From the NCBI RefSeq assembly GCF_030766935.1, contig NZ_JASERL010000012.1, positions 62,001 through 126,000 of the forward strand: a DNA stretch of 64,000 nucleotides, given 5' to 3'. Below, one piece after another: positions 24,651 to 33,115 of the stretch. Under the pieces are notes generated by a model. That model did no database searches. It was not told the origin of the DNA and saw only the letters and a list, made by a program, of their open reading frames with translations. The translations under genes and the position numbers were made by a program. The DNA comes from Streptomyces sp. KL109B (GTDB lineage: Bacteria; Actinomycetota; Actinomycetes; Streptomycetales; Streptomycetaceae). Position 1 is the first letter of the stretch, and each line of letters opens with the position of its first letter.

Positions 24651-25181
24651 ATGGGTTCACAGGAGCCGAGGGTGCTCGTCGCCTACGCGACGAAGAACGG
24701 GTCCACCGCAGAGATCGCCGAACACGTGGCGGGGGAGCTGGCCAAGGCCGGCTGCGCCGTCACGGTGCGGCCGGCCGCGCAGGCCTGGCGGATCGTCGGC
24801 GAGTACGACGCCGTGGTGCTCGGCGGCGCGCTCTACGCGGGCCGCTGGCACCGGGACGCCCGCCGCTGCGCGTGGCGGGCCCGCCACGAACTGGCCGCCC
24901 GCCCGGTGTGGTTGTTCAGCAGCGGACCGCTGGACGCCTCGGCGTCGGAGCGTGACATCGCGCCGGTGGCGGGAGTGCGTCGGCTGGCGGACCGGACGGA
25001 TGCTCGCGGGCATGTCACGTTCGGCGGGCGCCTCGACGAGAACGCCCGCGGCCGGATGGCCCGGATGATCGTCAAGAACGGCAGGGGCGGTGACTTCCGG
25101 GACTTCGAGCGCATCGGGGCGTGGGCACGCGGGATCGCGGGCGAGTTGGTGACGTCATCCGACGGCAGCCGAAGCCACTGA
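24651..25181 (+). CDS. Flavodoxin-domain protein
   Basis: A 176-residue flavodoxin-fold protein related to menaquinone-dependent protoporphyrinogen oxidase HemG. The FMN phosphate loop is VAYATKNGSTAEIAEHVA (about 9-26); YDAVVLGGALYAGRWH and PVWLFSSGPLD follow at expected places. Such stand-alone actinobacterial flavodoxin-domain proteins are soluble and lack an assigned partner. ATG 24651 is chosen with GAGGGGG nine bases upstream; a GTG at 24630 is possible. The last 27 bases overlap the convergent GNAT gene. Confidence 0.85.
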   Translation: MGSQEPRVLVAYATKNGSTAEIAEHVAGELAKAGCAVTVRPAAQAWRIVGEYDAVVLGGALYAGRWHRDARRCAWRARHELAARPVWLFSSGPLDASASERDIAPVAGVRRLADRTDARGHVTFGGRLDENARGRMARMIVKNGRGGDFRDFERIGAWARGIAGELVTSSDGSRSH

Positions 25182-26054
25182 GTCCCGGTAGGCGAACCGG
25201 AACCCGGCGAAGTCCGCGACGTGGACGTAACCGATGCGCTGATACAGGGCGTTGCTCGTCGGGTTGTCCGGGTCCGTGAACAGGACGACGTCCGTCGCCC
25301 CCGCGGCGAGCGCGGCGCGGCTCGCCGCGGTCGTCACGGCGCCCGCGTAGCCACGGCCGCGGAGCGGCGCCGGGGTGTAGACCGGGTCGATCCGGGTCAC
25401 GCCGCCGACGAGCGAGGTCGCGGCGGCCATCGCGGCGGGGGAGCCGTCCGGGGCCTCCCAGAGGGTGAAGTGCCGGTCGCCGAAGCGGGATTCGGCCCAG
25501 GATCCTGCGTCGATCAGATCGATGGAGCGCTGCTCGCCGACGTCGACGCAGAACGCGCGGCACCAGCGCACGACGTGCTCGTGGTCGGCCCCGCCCGCCG
25601 TCCGCGCCCGTCCCCCGGGGTGCGGACTCGGCGGGGTGAGCGTGCCGAGCCGGTAGAGGTGGGTCCGCCAGAAGGGCTCGGGCTCCGCGCCGGTGTGCCG
25701 CTGCCACGCGTCGGCGAACGCGGTGGCGGTGTCGTGGTCCGCGATGACGTCGGCGGGCGTCTCGCCGAGGGCCGCGAGGCGGGCGGCGAGGTGGTCGGCC
25801 TGCGGGGCGGAGAGGGGCGTGAGGCCGAGGCGGCCGCGCGGGGTGCGGTAGCAGGCGGCGCGGACCTCGCCCTCCGACTCCAGTCGGCCGAAGACCGGGG
25901 TTTCGGGGCCGCGTGTCTGCGGGGCGCGGGTGCGCAGCTTCTCGATGTCCGTCAGTGGTGTGTTGTGGAGCGCGGGGCGGGAGGAGAGGAAGTCCCCGGC
26001 CCGGGAGAGGAAGTCGTCGACGTCTTCGGTGAGTTGCCAGTCGTCAGGGAGCAT
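25155..26054 (-). CDS. GNAT-family N-acetyltransferase
   Basis: A 299-residue protein whose C-terminal 130 residues are a GNAT domain. The acetyl-CoA loop is YTPAPLRGRGYAGAVTTAAS (R-G-R-G-Y-A), followed by VVLFTDPDNPTSNALYQRIGY, the highly typical beta5/alpha4 segment. The N-terminal 150 residues form a second, poorly conserved domain (VFGRLESEGEVRAACYRTP), as in double-GNAT or reader-type acetyltransferases. Substrate unknown. Single gene, convergent with the flavodoxin gene (27-base overlap). ATG 26054 start. Confidence 0.88.
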   Translation of the reverse strand: MLPDDWQLTEDVDDFLSRAGDFLSSRPALHNTPLTDIEKLRTRAPQTRGPETPVFGRLESEGEVRAACYRTPRGRLGLTPLSAPQADHLAARLAALGETPADVIADHDTATAFADAWQRHTGAEPEPFWRTHLYRLGTLTPPSPHPGGRARTAGGADHEHVVRWCRAFCVDVGEQRSIDLIDAGSWAESRFGDRHFTLWEAPDGSPAAMAAATSLVGGVTRIDPVYTPAPLRGRGYAGAVTTAASRAALAAGATDVVLFTDPDNPTSNALYQRIGYVHVADFAGFRFAYRDSVASAAVG

Positions 26055-26083
26055 GCCTCATGATCCCGTACGCCTGGCCCGGC

Positions 26084-27148
26084 TCACTCGTACATCACGT
26101 ACGAAGGACGTGGGCGCAGGCCGAGGACCTGGTCGGGGGTCATCAGGTGGCTGCCGCCCTCCGTGTCCTCTTCGAAGAACAGCTTGAAGCCGGTGCGGAG
26201 GCGGTCGGGCATGCGGTCGACGAGGCGTTCCCAGGTGTGCCGTTTGAGGCTGGGGTCGCCTATGCCGTCGGCGCTCTTGACGACGGCGACGCCTTCGGGG
26301 ATGTCGAGTTCGCGCTCGTCGTGCACGACCGACTCGGCGACCTGGTGGTAGACCAGCACCTTCTCCGGCAGGTCGTGGCGGTCCACGAGGGAGGCCAGGT
26401 GGGCGGCGACGCGGGTGAGTTCGGGGCCCGTGGTGTGGCCGTACGTGTCGCCGGGGATCTGGCCGGGATCCATCTCCCACTCGGGGTCGAGGGCGATGCC
26501 GACATCGGGGTGTGCCAGCCACTTGTCCAGGGCCTTCACCTCGTCGAGCGGATCCGCGCGGCCCGGCTGGATGTTGAGCAGGAGCAGCGCGTCGTGCCGG
26601 CGCGCGGCCTCGTGGAAGGTGCGGATCGTCTCATCGGGCGTGCGTGTGCGGTACGTGCCGTCGGGGCCCGCGGTGGGGTTGGCGACGGTGGCGAGCAGTT
26701 CGAGGACCGGCAGTACGCGGCGCCCGTCGGCGTAGGCGCGTCCGCGCCGTTCGAGTTCCTTCACCCGGTCGTCGAGGTCACCCGTGCCGAGCCGGCCGAG
26801 CGCGGTGGCACCCGGTAGTCCGCAGTATCCGACGAGCCGGTGCTCGGGGAACACGCGGCGGCCACCGCGCGGGAGTTCGGGCCTGCGGCGGGTGGGGCGC
26901 GGCGAGGGGGAGCGCGAGGTGTGTGCGGGGGAGGGGGCGGCCCGGCCGGCGCCGGGTGGTTTCTCGTCGGCGCCCGAGGTGCCGCATCCCGTCAGGAGTC
27001 CCGCCGCGGTCGTGGCTCCGGCGGCCAGCAGGGTCCGCCGCCTGGTCGTCCCGCTCGCCCGGAAGCTCGTCCCGCTCGCCCGGAAGCTCGTACCGCTCGC
27101 CCGGAAGCTCGCATCGCCGTCGCTGTCGCCGTGCCCGCTCGCCCGCAC
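26084..27148 (-). CDS. Putative lipoprotein, glycosidase-like, with N-terminal heptapeptide repeats
   Basis: A 354-residue exported lipoprotein. Signal: TTRRRTLLAAGATTAAGLLTGCG has a twin-arginine-like RR and a lipobox (LLTGC). The mature part begins with a Pro/Ser/Arg-rich linker and then VGYCGLPGATALGRLG, with VLPVLELLATVANP, LNIQPGRADPLDEV and HPDVGIALDPEWEMDPG, reading like a TIM-barrel glycoside-hydrolase-related fold with acidic DPEWE. No family can be named. In front of the signal lie three tandem copies of SFRASGT, an odd 34-residue extension. GTG 27148 is four bases after GGAGG. If the extension is translated, the signal peptide would be internal. Confidence 0.7.
   Translation of the reverse strand: MRASGHGDSDGDASFRASGTSFRASGTSFRASGTTRRRTLLAAGATTAAGLLTGCGTSGADEKPPGAGRAAPSPAHTSRSPSPRPTRRRPELPRGGRRVFPEHRLVGYCGLPGATALGRLGTGDLDDRVKELERRGRAYADGRRVLPVLELLATVANPTAGPDGTYRTRTPDETIRTFHEAARRHDALLLLNIQPGRADPLDEVKALDKWLAHPDVGIALDPEWEMDPGQIPGDTYGHTTGPELTRVAAHLASLVDRHDLPEKVLVYHQVAESVVHDERELDIPEGVAVVKSADGIGDPSLKRHTWERLVDRMPDRLRTGFKLFFEEDTEGGSHLMTPDQVLGLRPRPSYVMYE
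27050..27112 (-). repeat. Three tandem 21-bp repeats encoding SFRASGT
   Basis: Units 27050-27070, 27071-27091 and 27092-27112 are nearly identical 21-mers, keeping the reading frame of the lipoprotein gene. They sit between the start codon and the RR signal motif, where slippage would change only the length of the cytoplasmic n-region. Confidence 0.85.
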
Positions 27149-27265
27149 ATGGCCTCCCGTCCGCGGCCGCGCGGGTGCCGGGGCCGCAGGTCGTGATCAT
27201 CGTCCGGGGCGCATTGCCTACGTGTGCGGGGGTGAAACCTGAGCCGGGCGGACGGGCGGTGCGGT

Positions 27266-27889
27266 TCAGCCACGTCCCGGCGGGCGCAGCGCGTCGACGA
27301 CGAGGTCGAGGAGCGGGCCGGTGCGTTCCGAGCGGTCGCCCTTCGACGTGGACAGGAAGATGCCGAGCAGCATCGTGATCACGTCGTCGGCGGGGACGTC
27401 CCCGCGGAGCGTGCCCGCCCGCGCCCCCGCGTCGAGGAAAGAGGCGACCGACGCCGTGAGGCGCTCCCGCGTGTTCGCCGTGACACCGCGCCCGGAGGCA
27501 GGCGCGAGGGTGAGGCTGCCGGCCATGGCGCGCTTGGCCGTGACGAGGTCCGCGTACCGGTCGAGCCAGGCCCGCAGCGCGTCCCGCGGCGGCAACTCCG
27601 CGAGCAGCGGCTCGACCGCGGCCGTGACCGCGTCCAACTCGGCCGAATACACGGCCTCGACGAGGGCCTCGCGGGTCGGGAAGTGCCGGTAGAGGGTGCC
27701 GATGCCGACCCCCGCCTCGCGGGCCACCGCGTCGAGCGGCACGGTCGTGCCGTCCCTGGTGAAGGCGGTACGGGCGGCGGCGAGCAGCCTTTCGCGATTG
27801 CGGCGCGCGTCCGCGCGGGCGGGGCGCTCGGCGGCCGCCTTGGCGGACGGCGGTTTCGGGTCACTCGGCTCAGAAGTGGACGCGGGCAA
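27266..27889 (-). CDS. TetR-family regulator, autoregulated, TTG start
   Basis: A 207-residue TetR repressor with an HTH at VPLDAVAREAGVGIGTLYRH (about 50-69) and the FPTREALVEAVY element after it. The ligand domain has LRAWLDRYADLVTAKRAM and SVASFLDAGARAGTLRGDVP, the SbtR/AcnR-like arrangement common in actinobacteria. TTG 27889 is chosen because GGAGGAG stands eight bases before it; a longer frame upstream is Lys/Arg-rich and crosses the neighbour's promoter. Two identical operators (CGGAGG-N2-CCTCCG) lie in the 83-base gap to the divergent aldo/keto reductase gene, one of them over the TTG gene's own Shine-Dalgarno, so it likely represses both. Confidence 0.88.
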   Translation of the reverse strand: MPASTSEPSDPKPPSAKAAAERPARADARRNRERLLAAARTAFTRDGTTVPLDAVAREAGVGIGTLYRHFPTREALVEAVYSAELDAVTAAVEPLLAELPPRDALRAWLDRYADLVTAKRAMAGSLTLAPASGRGVTANTRERLTASVASFLDAGARAGTLRGDVPADDVITMLLGIFLSTSKGDRSERTGPLLDLVVDALRPPGRG

Positions 27890-27891
27890 AG

Positions 27892-27940
27892 CGGAGGCTC
27901 CTCCGGTTGTGCTACCTTCGACGTAACGGAGGATCCTCCG
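27892..27940. promoter_or_regulatory. Twin CGGAGG-N2-CCTCCG operators
   Basis: CGGAGG-CT-CCTCCG (27892-27905) and CGGAGG-AT-CCTCCG (27927-27940, extended to an 18-bp perfect palindrome AACGGAGGATCCTCCGTT at 27925-27942) have identical half-sites 35 bp apart. They lie between the divergent tetR and aldo/keto reductase genes. The first overlaps the tetR ribosome-binding site. Confidence 0.75.
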
Positions 27941-27972
27941 TTTTCTCCATCTTCGCACGAGGCGGGATTTCC

Positions 27973-28977
27973 ATGACCTCTTCCGCGTCTTCTTCCAATT
28001 CCTCTGCTTCTTCGTCCTCTGCTTCTTCTGCTTCTTCTGCTTCACCTTCCGTCACGGCTCGCGGCGTCGCGCGCCCCGGTGGCGCCGGGCGGCTGCTCGG
28101 CCGTGACGTCTCGCGCGTCGGGTTCGGCGCGATGCAGCTGCCGCGCCTGGCGCCCGACCGTGCCACGGCCGTCGCGCTGCTGCGTCGCGCCGTCGAGCTC
28201 GGCGTCGACCACGTCGACACCGCCGAGTTCTACGGACACGGCTTCTCCAACGAGGTCATCCGCGAGGCGCTGCGCCCCGAGGACGACGTCCTCGTCGTCA
28301 GCAAGGTCGGCGCCGCCCCCGACACGGAGGGCCCGCTGCCGCTGCGGCTCGCCCAGCGGCCCGAGGAGCTGCGGGCCGGTGTCGAGGCCAACCTCAAGAG
28401 CCTCGGTGTCGACCGGATCCCGCTCGTCAATCTGCGGCGCGCCGAGAAGGCCGGGCCGGGACTGCGGGCCGAGGGCGACCAGGTCGTCGACATGGACGAC
28501 CAGATGGCCGTCATGACCGAGCTGCGCGACGAGGGCAAGATCGGCGCCATCGGGCTCAGCAACGTCGACCTCCACGAGCTGCGCCGCGGCCTGCCCGCCG
28601 GGATCGCCTGCGTACAGAACGCGTACAGCCTCGTGGCCCGCGACGACGAGGAGCTGCTGCGGCTCTGCCTCGCCGAGGGCATCGCCTGGGTGCCGTTCTT
28701 CCCGCTGGGCAGCGCCTTCCCCGGCATGCCCAAGGTCACCGACGAGCCCGCCGTGATCGCGGCCGCCGACTCGGCGGGCGCGACCCCGGCGCAGGCCGGC
28801 CTCGCCTGGCTGCTGCACCACGCGCCGAACGTGCTGCTGATCCCCGGCACCGCCGACCCCGAGCACCTCGTGGCGAACGTCGCGGCGGGCGCGCTCACCC
28901 TCGACGCGGAGTCGCTGGCCGCGCTGGACGCCGTACCGACACGCTCGGGCGACATCGAGATCGACGGGCACGAGTGA
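27973..28977 (+). CDS. Aldo/keto reductase-family protein
   Basis: A 334-residue NADPH-dependent oxidoreductase-like TIM barrel. VGFGAMQLP, the catalytic-type VDTAEFYGHG (Asp and Tyr), VVSKVG (Lys) and GKIGAIGLSN are present, and GTADPEHL near the end matches the nucleotide-binding helix. The usual catalytic His is absent: the strand reads IPLVNLRRAE where a family member would have a His-containing motif, so turnover may be altered. An N-terminal tract of about 25 residues is nearly all Ser and Ala, encoded by TCT/TCC/GCT codons in an unusually low-G+C stretch. ATG 27973 has no strong SD. Divergent from its likely repressor. Confidence 0.85.
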   Translation: MTSSASSSNSSASSSSASSASSASPSVTARGVARPGGAGRLLGRDVSRVGFGAMQLPRLAPDRATAVALLRRAVELGVDHVDTAEFYGHGFSNEVIREALRPEDDVLVVSKVGAAPDTEGPLPLRLAQRPEELRAGVEANLKSLGVDRIPLVNLRRAEKAGPGLRAEGDQVVDMDDQMAVMTELRDEGKIGAIGLSNVDLHELRRGLPAGIACVQNAYSLVARDDEELLRLCLAEGIAWVPFFPLGSAFPGMPKVTDEPAVIAAADSAGATPAQAGLAWLLHHAPNVLLIPGTADPEHLVANVAAGALTLDAESLAALDAVPTRSGDIEIDGHE

Positions 28978-29043
28978 GCGGGCCGGCGGCCGGGTGGGAG
29001 AGCCGGCGGCCGGTCGAGTGCGCCCGCGGTCAGTAGCGCGCGG

Positions 29044-30174
29044 TCAGTAGTCCGCGTCGCCGTAACGGACCACGCCGCGCAGGTTCTTGCCGTCCCGCAT
29101 GTCCTGGTAGCCCTGGTTGATCTCCTCAAGGGTGTAGGTGCGCGTGGTCAGTTCGTCGAGTTTGAGCTGACCCGTGCGGTACTGCTCCAGCAGGCGGGGG
29201 ATCTGGGTGCGGGGGCTGATGCCGCCGAAGATGGCGCCCTGGATCCGCTTCTGCAGCAGCGCGAGTTCGAACAGGCCGACCTTGGCGTCGAGCTGCGTCA
29301 TGTCCGCGATGGCCGTCACGACGACCTGGCCGCCCTTGGCGGTCATCGCGAGCGCCGGGGCGAGCTGATCGCCCTGCAACTCGCCGACGGTGAGGATGAC
29401 GGTGTGGGCCTGGGCGCCCCAGGTCAGTTCGGTGACCGGCCCCGCCGCCTCCTCCATGGAGGCGAAGGTGTGCGTGGCGCCGAACTCCAGTGCCTTGGTC
29501 CGCTTGAACTCGACCGGGTCCACCGCGATCACGAACCGCGCCCCGGCCGCCGCCGCGCCCTGCACCGCGTTGATGCCGACGCCGCCCACCCCGACGACCA
29601 CGACCGTGTCGCCGGGCCGGGTGTCGCCGATGGAGACGGCGGAGCCCCAGCCCGTGGAGACACCACAGCCGAGCAGGGCGGCCGTCTCCAGGGGGATGTC
29701 CTTCTCGATTTTGATGACGGAGGACTGGTTGACGGTGACGTACGGGGCGAACGTGCCGAGCAGACACATCGGCGTGACCGGGTCGCCCGAAGCGGTGTGC
29801 GTACGGAACGTGTTGTCGGCGATCGACTGGCCGGTGAGCAGGTTCGCGCCCTGGTCGCACAGGTTCTGCAAGCCCTGCGAACAGGGGCGGCACACACCGC
29901 ACGCCGGGATGAACGCGAGGACGGCGTGGTCGCCCTCCTCGATGCCGGAGACACCCGGGCCGACCTTCGTCACCACGCCCGCGCCCTCGTGCCCGCCGAG
30001 CAGCGGATAGGAGGCGGCCAGGTTGGCGCCGCCGCGGAAGTGCTCGTCGGAGTGGCACAACCCCGAGGCGGCCAGGCGCAGTTGCACCTCTCCCGCGATC
30101 GGGTCGCCGACGTCGATGGGCTCGACCGTCCAGTCCTCGCCGGGCTTGTGGAGCAGCGCTCCCTTGGTCCGCAT
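29044..30174 (-). CDS. Zinc-dependent NDMA-type alcohol dehydrogenase
   Basis: A 376-residue medium-chain, zinc-dependent alcohol dehydrogenase of the actinobacterial NDMA-dependent (mycothiol-era) group. Catalytic-zinc ligands lie in GLCHSDEH and GGHEGAG; the structural zinc lobe is CGVCRPCSQGLQNLC; the Rossmann motif is VVVVGVGGVGINAVQ. The protein has tightly bound NAD in this group and oxidises primary alcohols. ATG 30174 has GGAGGA immediately upstream (spacing three). The AraC-type regulator gene diverges from it and may control it and the downstream catabolic genes. This probably starts or ends oxidation of a hydroxylated substrate. Confidence 0.9.
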   Translation of the reverse strand: MRTKGALLHKPGEDWTVEPIDVGDPIAGEVQLRLAASGLCHSDEHFRGGANLAASYPLLGGHEGAGVVTKVGPGVSGIEEGDHAVLAFIPACGVCRPCSQGLQNLCDQGANLLTGQSIADNTFRTHTASGDPVTPMCLLGTFAPYVTVNQSSVIKIEKDIPLETAALLGCGVSTGWGSAVSIGDTRPGDTVVVVGVGGVGINAVQGAAAAGARFVIAVDPVEFKRTKALEFGATHTFASMEEAAGPVTELTWGAQAHTVILTVGELQGDQLAPALAMTAKGGQVVVTAIADMTQLDAKVGLFELALLQKRIQGAIFGGISPRTQIPRLLEQYRTGQLKLDELTTRTYTLEEINQGYQDMRDGKNLRGVVRYGDADY

Positions 30175-30373
30175 TCGTCCTCCCAGGGGGTGGTCGGGGC
30201 CGACGCCACCTGCCTCATATGCCTCAAGGCAGGCTTTCCACGCTATGGGGCGCCGCGCCGACGCCTCCATGACCGAAGCGGACAACGGCGGGACAGATTC
30301 GGACACGACGCCGGGTTGTGACCGCTGAGAGCCGCGTGCTGTCATGAACTCCCCGGGAGACGGAGGGCCGGTC

Positions 30374-31444
30374 ATGACCGTGTCGGTGGACACGGCTGCC
30401 GCGCAGCCGGAGGTCATCGCCGAAGGATTCACCGACTGGGACTTTCCGCGCGCCGCCTCCGGCGTGGTCCTGCTGCTCGACTTCGCGGCGGAGCGCGGCA
30501 TGGGCGCCGCCGACTGCCTGGCGGGCTCCGGCATCGCAGCGGACGCGCTCCGCGACCCGCACCACCTGGTCGAGGCCGCACAGGAACTCGCCGTCGTCCG
30601 CAACCTGTTGCGCGGCCTCGGTGACCGTCCGGGCCTCGGCATCGAGGTGGGGGCGCGCTACCACGTCACCACGTTCGGCCTGTTCGGGTACGCGCTGCTC
30701 AGCGCCCCGACGCTGCGCGACGTGTTCCGCTGCGGACTGCGCTATTCGGCGCTGACCTTCGGCTTCGCCCGGCACAGCGCCGTGCTCGACGCGGCGGGTC
30801 AGGTCGAGCACCGCATGGACGGCGGCCGGATCCCCGCCGACGTACGCCGCTTCCTCGTCGAACGGGACTGCGCCGCCAACCTCGCCCTCGGCCGCCAGGT
30901 GTTCGCCGGCGGCCCGCCCGTCCCGCTGCGCCGCGTCGACCTCGCCTTCCCCGAGCCCCGGGGCGGCGAGCAGCCCGCGGCTCTCGACGGCGCGCCCGTC
31001 CGCTACGGCGCCGGGACGACCGCCCTCGTCTACGACGCCGCCTTCCTCGACCACCCGCTGCCGCACGGCAACCCGCACACCGCGCAGATCTGCCGCGAGC
31101 TGTGCGAACGCCTCGTGGCGCAGCGGGCGGGCGGCGGCAGCGGCGCCGCCCGCACCGTGCGCCGGCACCTGCTGGCGGGCGGCGGCCCCGACCCCGGCAT
31201 CGAGCACGTCGCCCGCCGCATGAACCTCACCTCGCGCACCCTGCGCCGCAGACTCGCCGCCGAGGGCACCACCTACCGGCGCCTCCTGGACGACGTACGG
31301 CTCACCCTCGTACAGGACGGACTGCGCCACGAGCGGCTCTCCGCCGCCGAGTTGGCGCACCGGCTCGGCTACTCGGAGCCCTCCAGCTTCATGCGGGCCT
31401 TCCGCCGCTGGACGGCCGCCACCCACGGCGACACCAGCCCCTGA
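30374..31444 (+). CDS. AraC-family transcriptional regulator
   Basis: A 356-residue regulator with an N-terminal arabinose_bd-like sensor domain (HVTTFGLFGYALLSAPTLRD, a signature of this AraC subgroup) and a C-terminal double HTH (IEHVARRMNLTSRTLRRRLA, then SAAELAHRLGYSEPSSFMRAF). Members often activate aliphatic or aromatic degradation genes. ATG 30374 is preferred with GGAGGG seven bases upstream; the ATG at 30344 lacks an SD. It lies between the divergent alcohol dehydrogenase and the plus-strand ligase operon, so both could be targets. Confidence 0.9.
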   Translation: MTVSVDTAAAQPEVIAEGFTDWDFPRAASGVVLLLDFAAERGMGAADCLAGSGIAADALRDPHHLVEAAQELAVVRNLLRGLGDRPGLGIEVGARYHVTTFGLFGYALLSAPTLRDVFRCGLRYSALTFGFARHSAVLDAAGQVEHRMDGGRIPADVRRFLVERDCAANLALGRQVFAGGPPVPLRRVDLAFPEPRGGEQPAALDGAPVRYGAGTTALVYDAAFLDHPLPHGNPHTAQICRELCERLVAQRAGGGSGAARTVRRHLLAGGGPDPGIEHVARRMNLTSRTLRRRLAAEGTTYRRLLDDVRLTLVQDGLRHERLSAAELAHRLGYSEPSSFMRAFRRWTAATHGDTSP

Positions 31445-31503
31445 ACGAACGATCAATTCATGGTGTCGCACGTCTTGCTGACGCCTCGCACGGTGACTTA
31501 GAA

Positions 31504-31535
31504 AGAGTCAACGGCCACCAGAGTCAACGACCACC
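31504..31535 (+). repeat. 16-bp tandem repeat upstream of acyl-CoA ligase
   Basis: AGAGTCAACGGCCACC (31504-31519) and AGAGTCAACGACCACC (31520-31535) are tandem copies differing at one base. They lie 30 bases upstream of the ligase GTG, a position suited to an AraC-type activator, which typically binds direct repeats. Confidence 0.55.
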
Positions 31536-31564
31536 GGCGTCCACGTCCCCGCGAAAGGCGTCCC

Positions 31565-33115
31565 GTGTATCCAGGTGCTCATGCCCGTCAGCATCCGCAG
31601 CGCCCCGCCGTCGTCATGGCGTCGACCGGCGACCAACTGACCTACGCCGAGCTGGACGAACGCTCCATCCGGCTCGCCCACGTGTTCAGCGCGGCGGGCC
31701 TGCGGCGCGGTGACGTCGTCGCCCTGCTCACCGACAACTCCCCGCACACGTACGAGGTGTACTGGGCGGCGGTGCGCTCCGGGCTCTACATCACCCTGGT
31801 CAACCACCACCTGTCCGCGCCCGAGATCGCGTACATCGTCGAGGACTCCGGCGCCGCAGCCCTCGTCGTCTCCGCCGCCCTGGAAGACCTCGCGCGGGAC
31901 GTCGCCGGGCAGGTCCCGGACGCGGTGCGGGTACGGCTCGCCTACGGCGGGAGCGTCGAGGGCTACGACGACTACGCGGCCGCCCTCGCCGGGGCCTCGG
32001 CGCAGCCGCCCGCCGACCAGCCGCGCGGCGCCGACCTGCTGTACTCGTCCGGCACCACGGGCCGCCCCAAGGGCATCCGCCCCGAACTCCCGGACCGCCA
32101 GGTCGGCGACCCGGGCGACACCCTCGTCGAACTCCTGCGCCTCTTCTACGGCTTCGACGAGAACGCGGTGTACCTGTCGCCCGCGCCCGTCTACCACGCC
32201 GCACCGCTGCGCTACGGCGCCTCCGTGCACGCGCTCGGCGGCACCGTCGTCATGATGGAGCGCTTCGACCCCGAGGACGCGCTGCGCGCCATCGAGCGCT
32301 ACCGCGTCACGCACAGCCAGTGGGTGCCGACCCACTTCATCCGCATGCTGCGCCTGCCGGATGCGACCCGCGCCGCCTACGACCTCTCCAGCCACCGGGT
32401 CGTCGTGCACGCCGCCGCGCCCTGCCCGCCCGACGTCAAGCGCGCGATGATCGACTGGTGGGGCCCGAAGCTGTACGAGTACTACTCCGCGACCGAGGGC
32501 ATCGGCATGACGCTGATCACCTCCGAGGAGTGGCTGAAGAAGCCCGGTTCGGTCGGCCGGCCCATCCTCGGCCAGCCCAGGATCTGCGACGACGAGGGCC
32601 GCCTGCTGCCCGCCGGGGAGACCGGCACCGTCTACTTCGCGCGCGAGGGCGACGGCACCTTCGAGTACCTCGGCGACCCCGAGAAGACCAAGGGCGCACG
32701 GCACCCGGAGCACGACGACTGGGCGACGCTCGGCGACGTCGGCCACGTCGACGAGGACGGCTATCTCTTCCTCACCGACCGCAAGACCTTCATGATCATC
32801 TCGGGTGGCGTGAACATCTACCCACAGGAGATCGAGAACGTCCTCGCCCTCCACCCCGACCTCGCGGACGTCGCCGTGATCGGCGTCCCCGACCCCGTCA
32901 TGGGCGAGGCCGTCAAGGCGGTCGCCCAGGTCGCGCCCGGCGTCCCACCGGGACCGGACCTCGAAGAGCGCCTGATCGCCTACGTACGTGAGCGCATCGC
33001 GCACTACAAGGCGCCGCGCAGCGTCGACTTCGTGGACGAACTGCCGCGCACCCCGACGGGCAAGCTGGTCAAGGGGAAGCTCAAGGCGAGGTACGCCCAG
33101 CAGGGCCCGGCGTGA
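31565..33115 (+). CDS. Acyl-CoA synthetase (AMP-forming)
   Basis: A 516-residue ANL-superfamily ligase that activates a carboxylic acid to its CoA thioester through an acyl-adenylate. The ATP P-loop is LLYSSGTTGRPKG (about 156-168), then YEYYSATEG as motif A5, TLGDVGHVDEDGYLFLTDR as A7/A8, and PRTPTGKLVKGKLK with the catalytic C-terminal Lys. The insert after the P-loop (RPELPDRQVGDPGDTLVELL) is like steroid/CoA-ligase FadD relatives. Start is GTG 31565. It overlaps by GTGA with the downstream phosphotransferase gene. Substrate may be a branched, cyclic or hydroxylated acid. Confidence 0.93.
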   Translation: MYPGAHARQHPQRPAVVMASTGDQLTYAELDERSIRLAHVFSAAGLRRGDVVALLTDNSPHTYEVYWAAVRSGLYITLVNHHLSAPEIAYIVEDSGAAALVVSAALEDLARDVAGQVPDAVRVRLAYGGSVEGYDDYAAALAGASAQPPADQPRGADLLYSSGTTGRPKGIRPELPDRQVGDPGDTLVELLRLFYGFDENAVYLSPAPVYHAAPLRYGASVHALGGTVVMMERFDPEDALRAIERYRVTHSQWVPTHFIRMLRLPDATRAAYDLSSHRVVVHAAAPCPPDVKRAMIDWWGPKLYEYYSATEGIGMTLITSEEWLKKPGSVGRPILGQPRICDDEGRLLPAGETGTVYFAREGDGTFEYLGDPEKTKGARHPEHDDWATLGDVGHVDEDGYLFLTDRKTFMIISGGVNIYPQEIENVLALHPDLADVAVIGVPDPVMGEAVKAVAQVAPGVPPGPDLEERLIAYVRERIAHYKAPRSVDFVDELPRTPTGKLVKGKLKARYAQQGPA

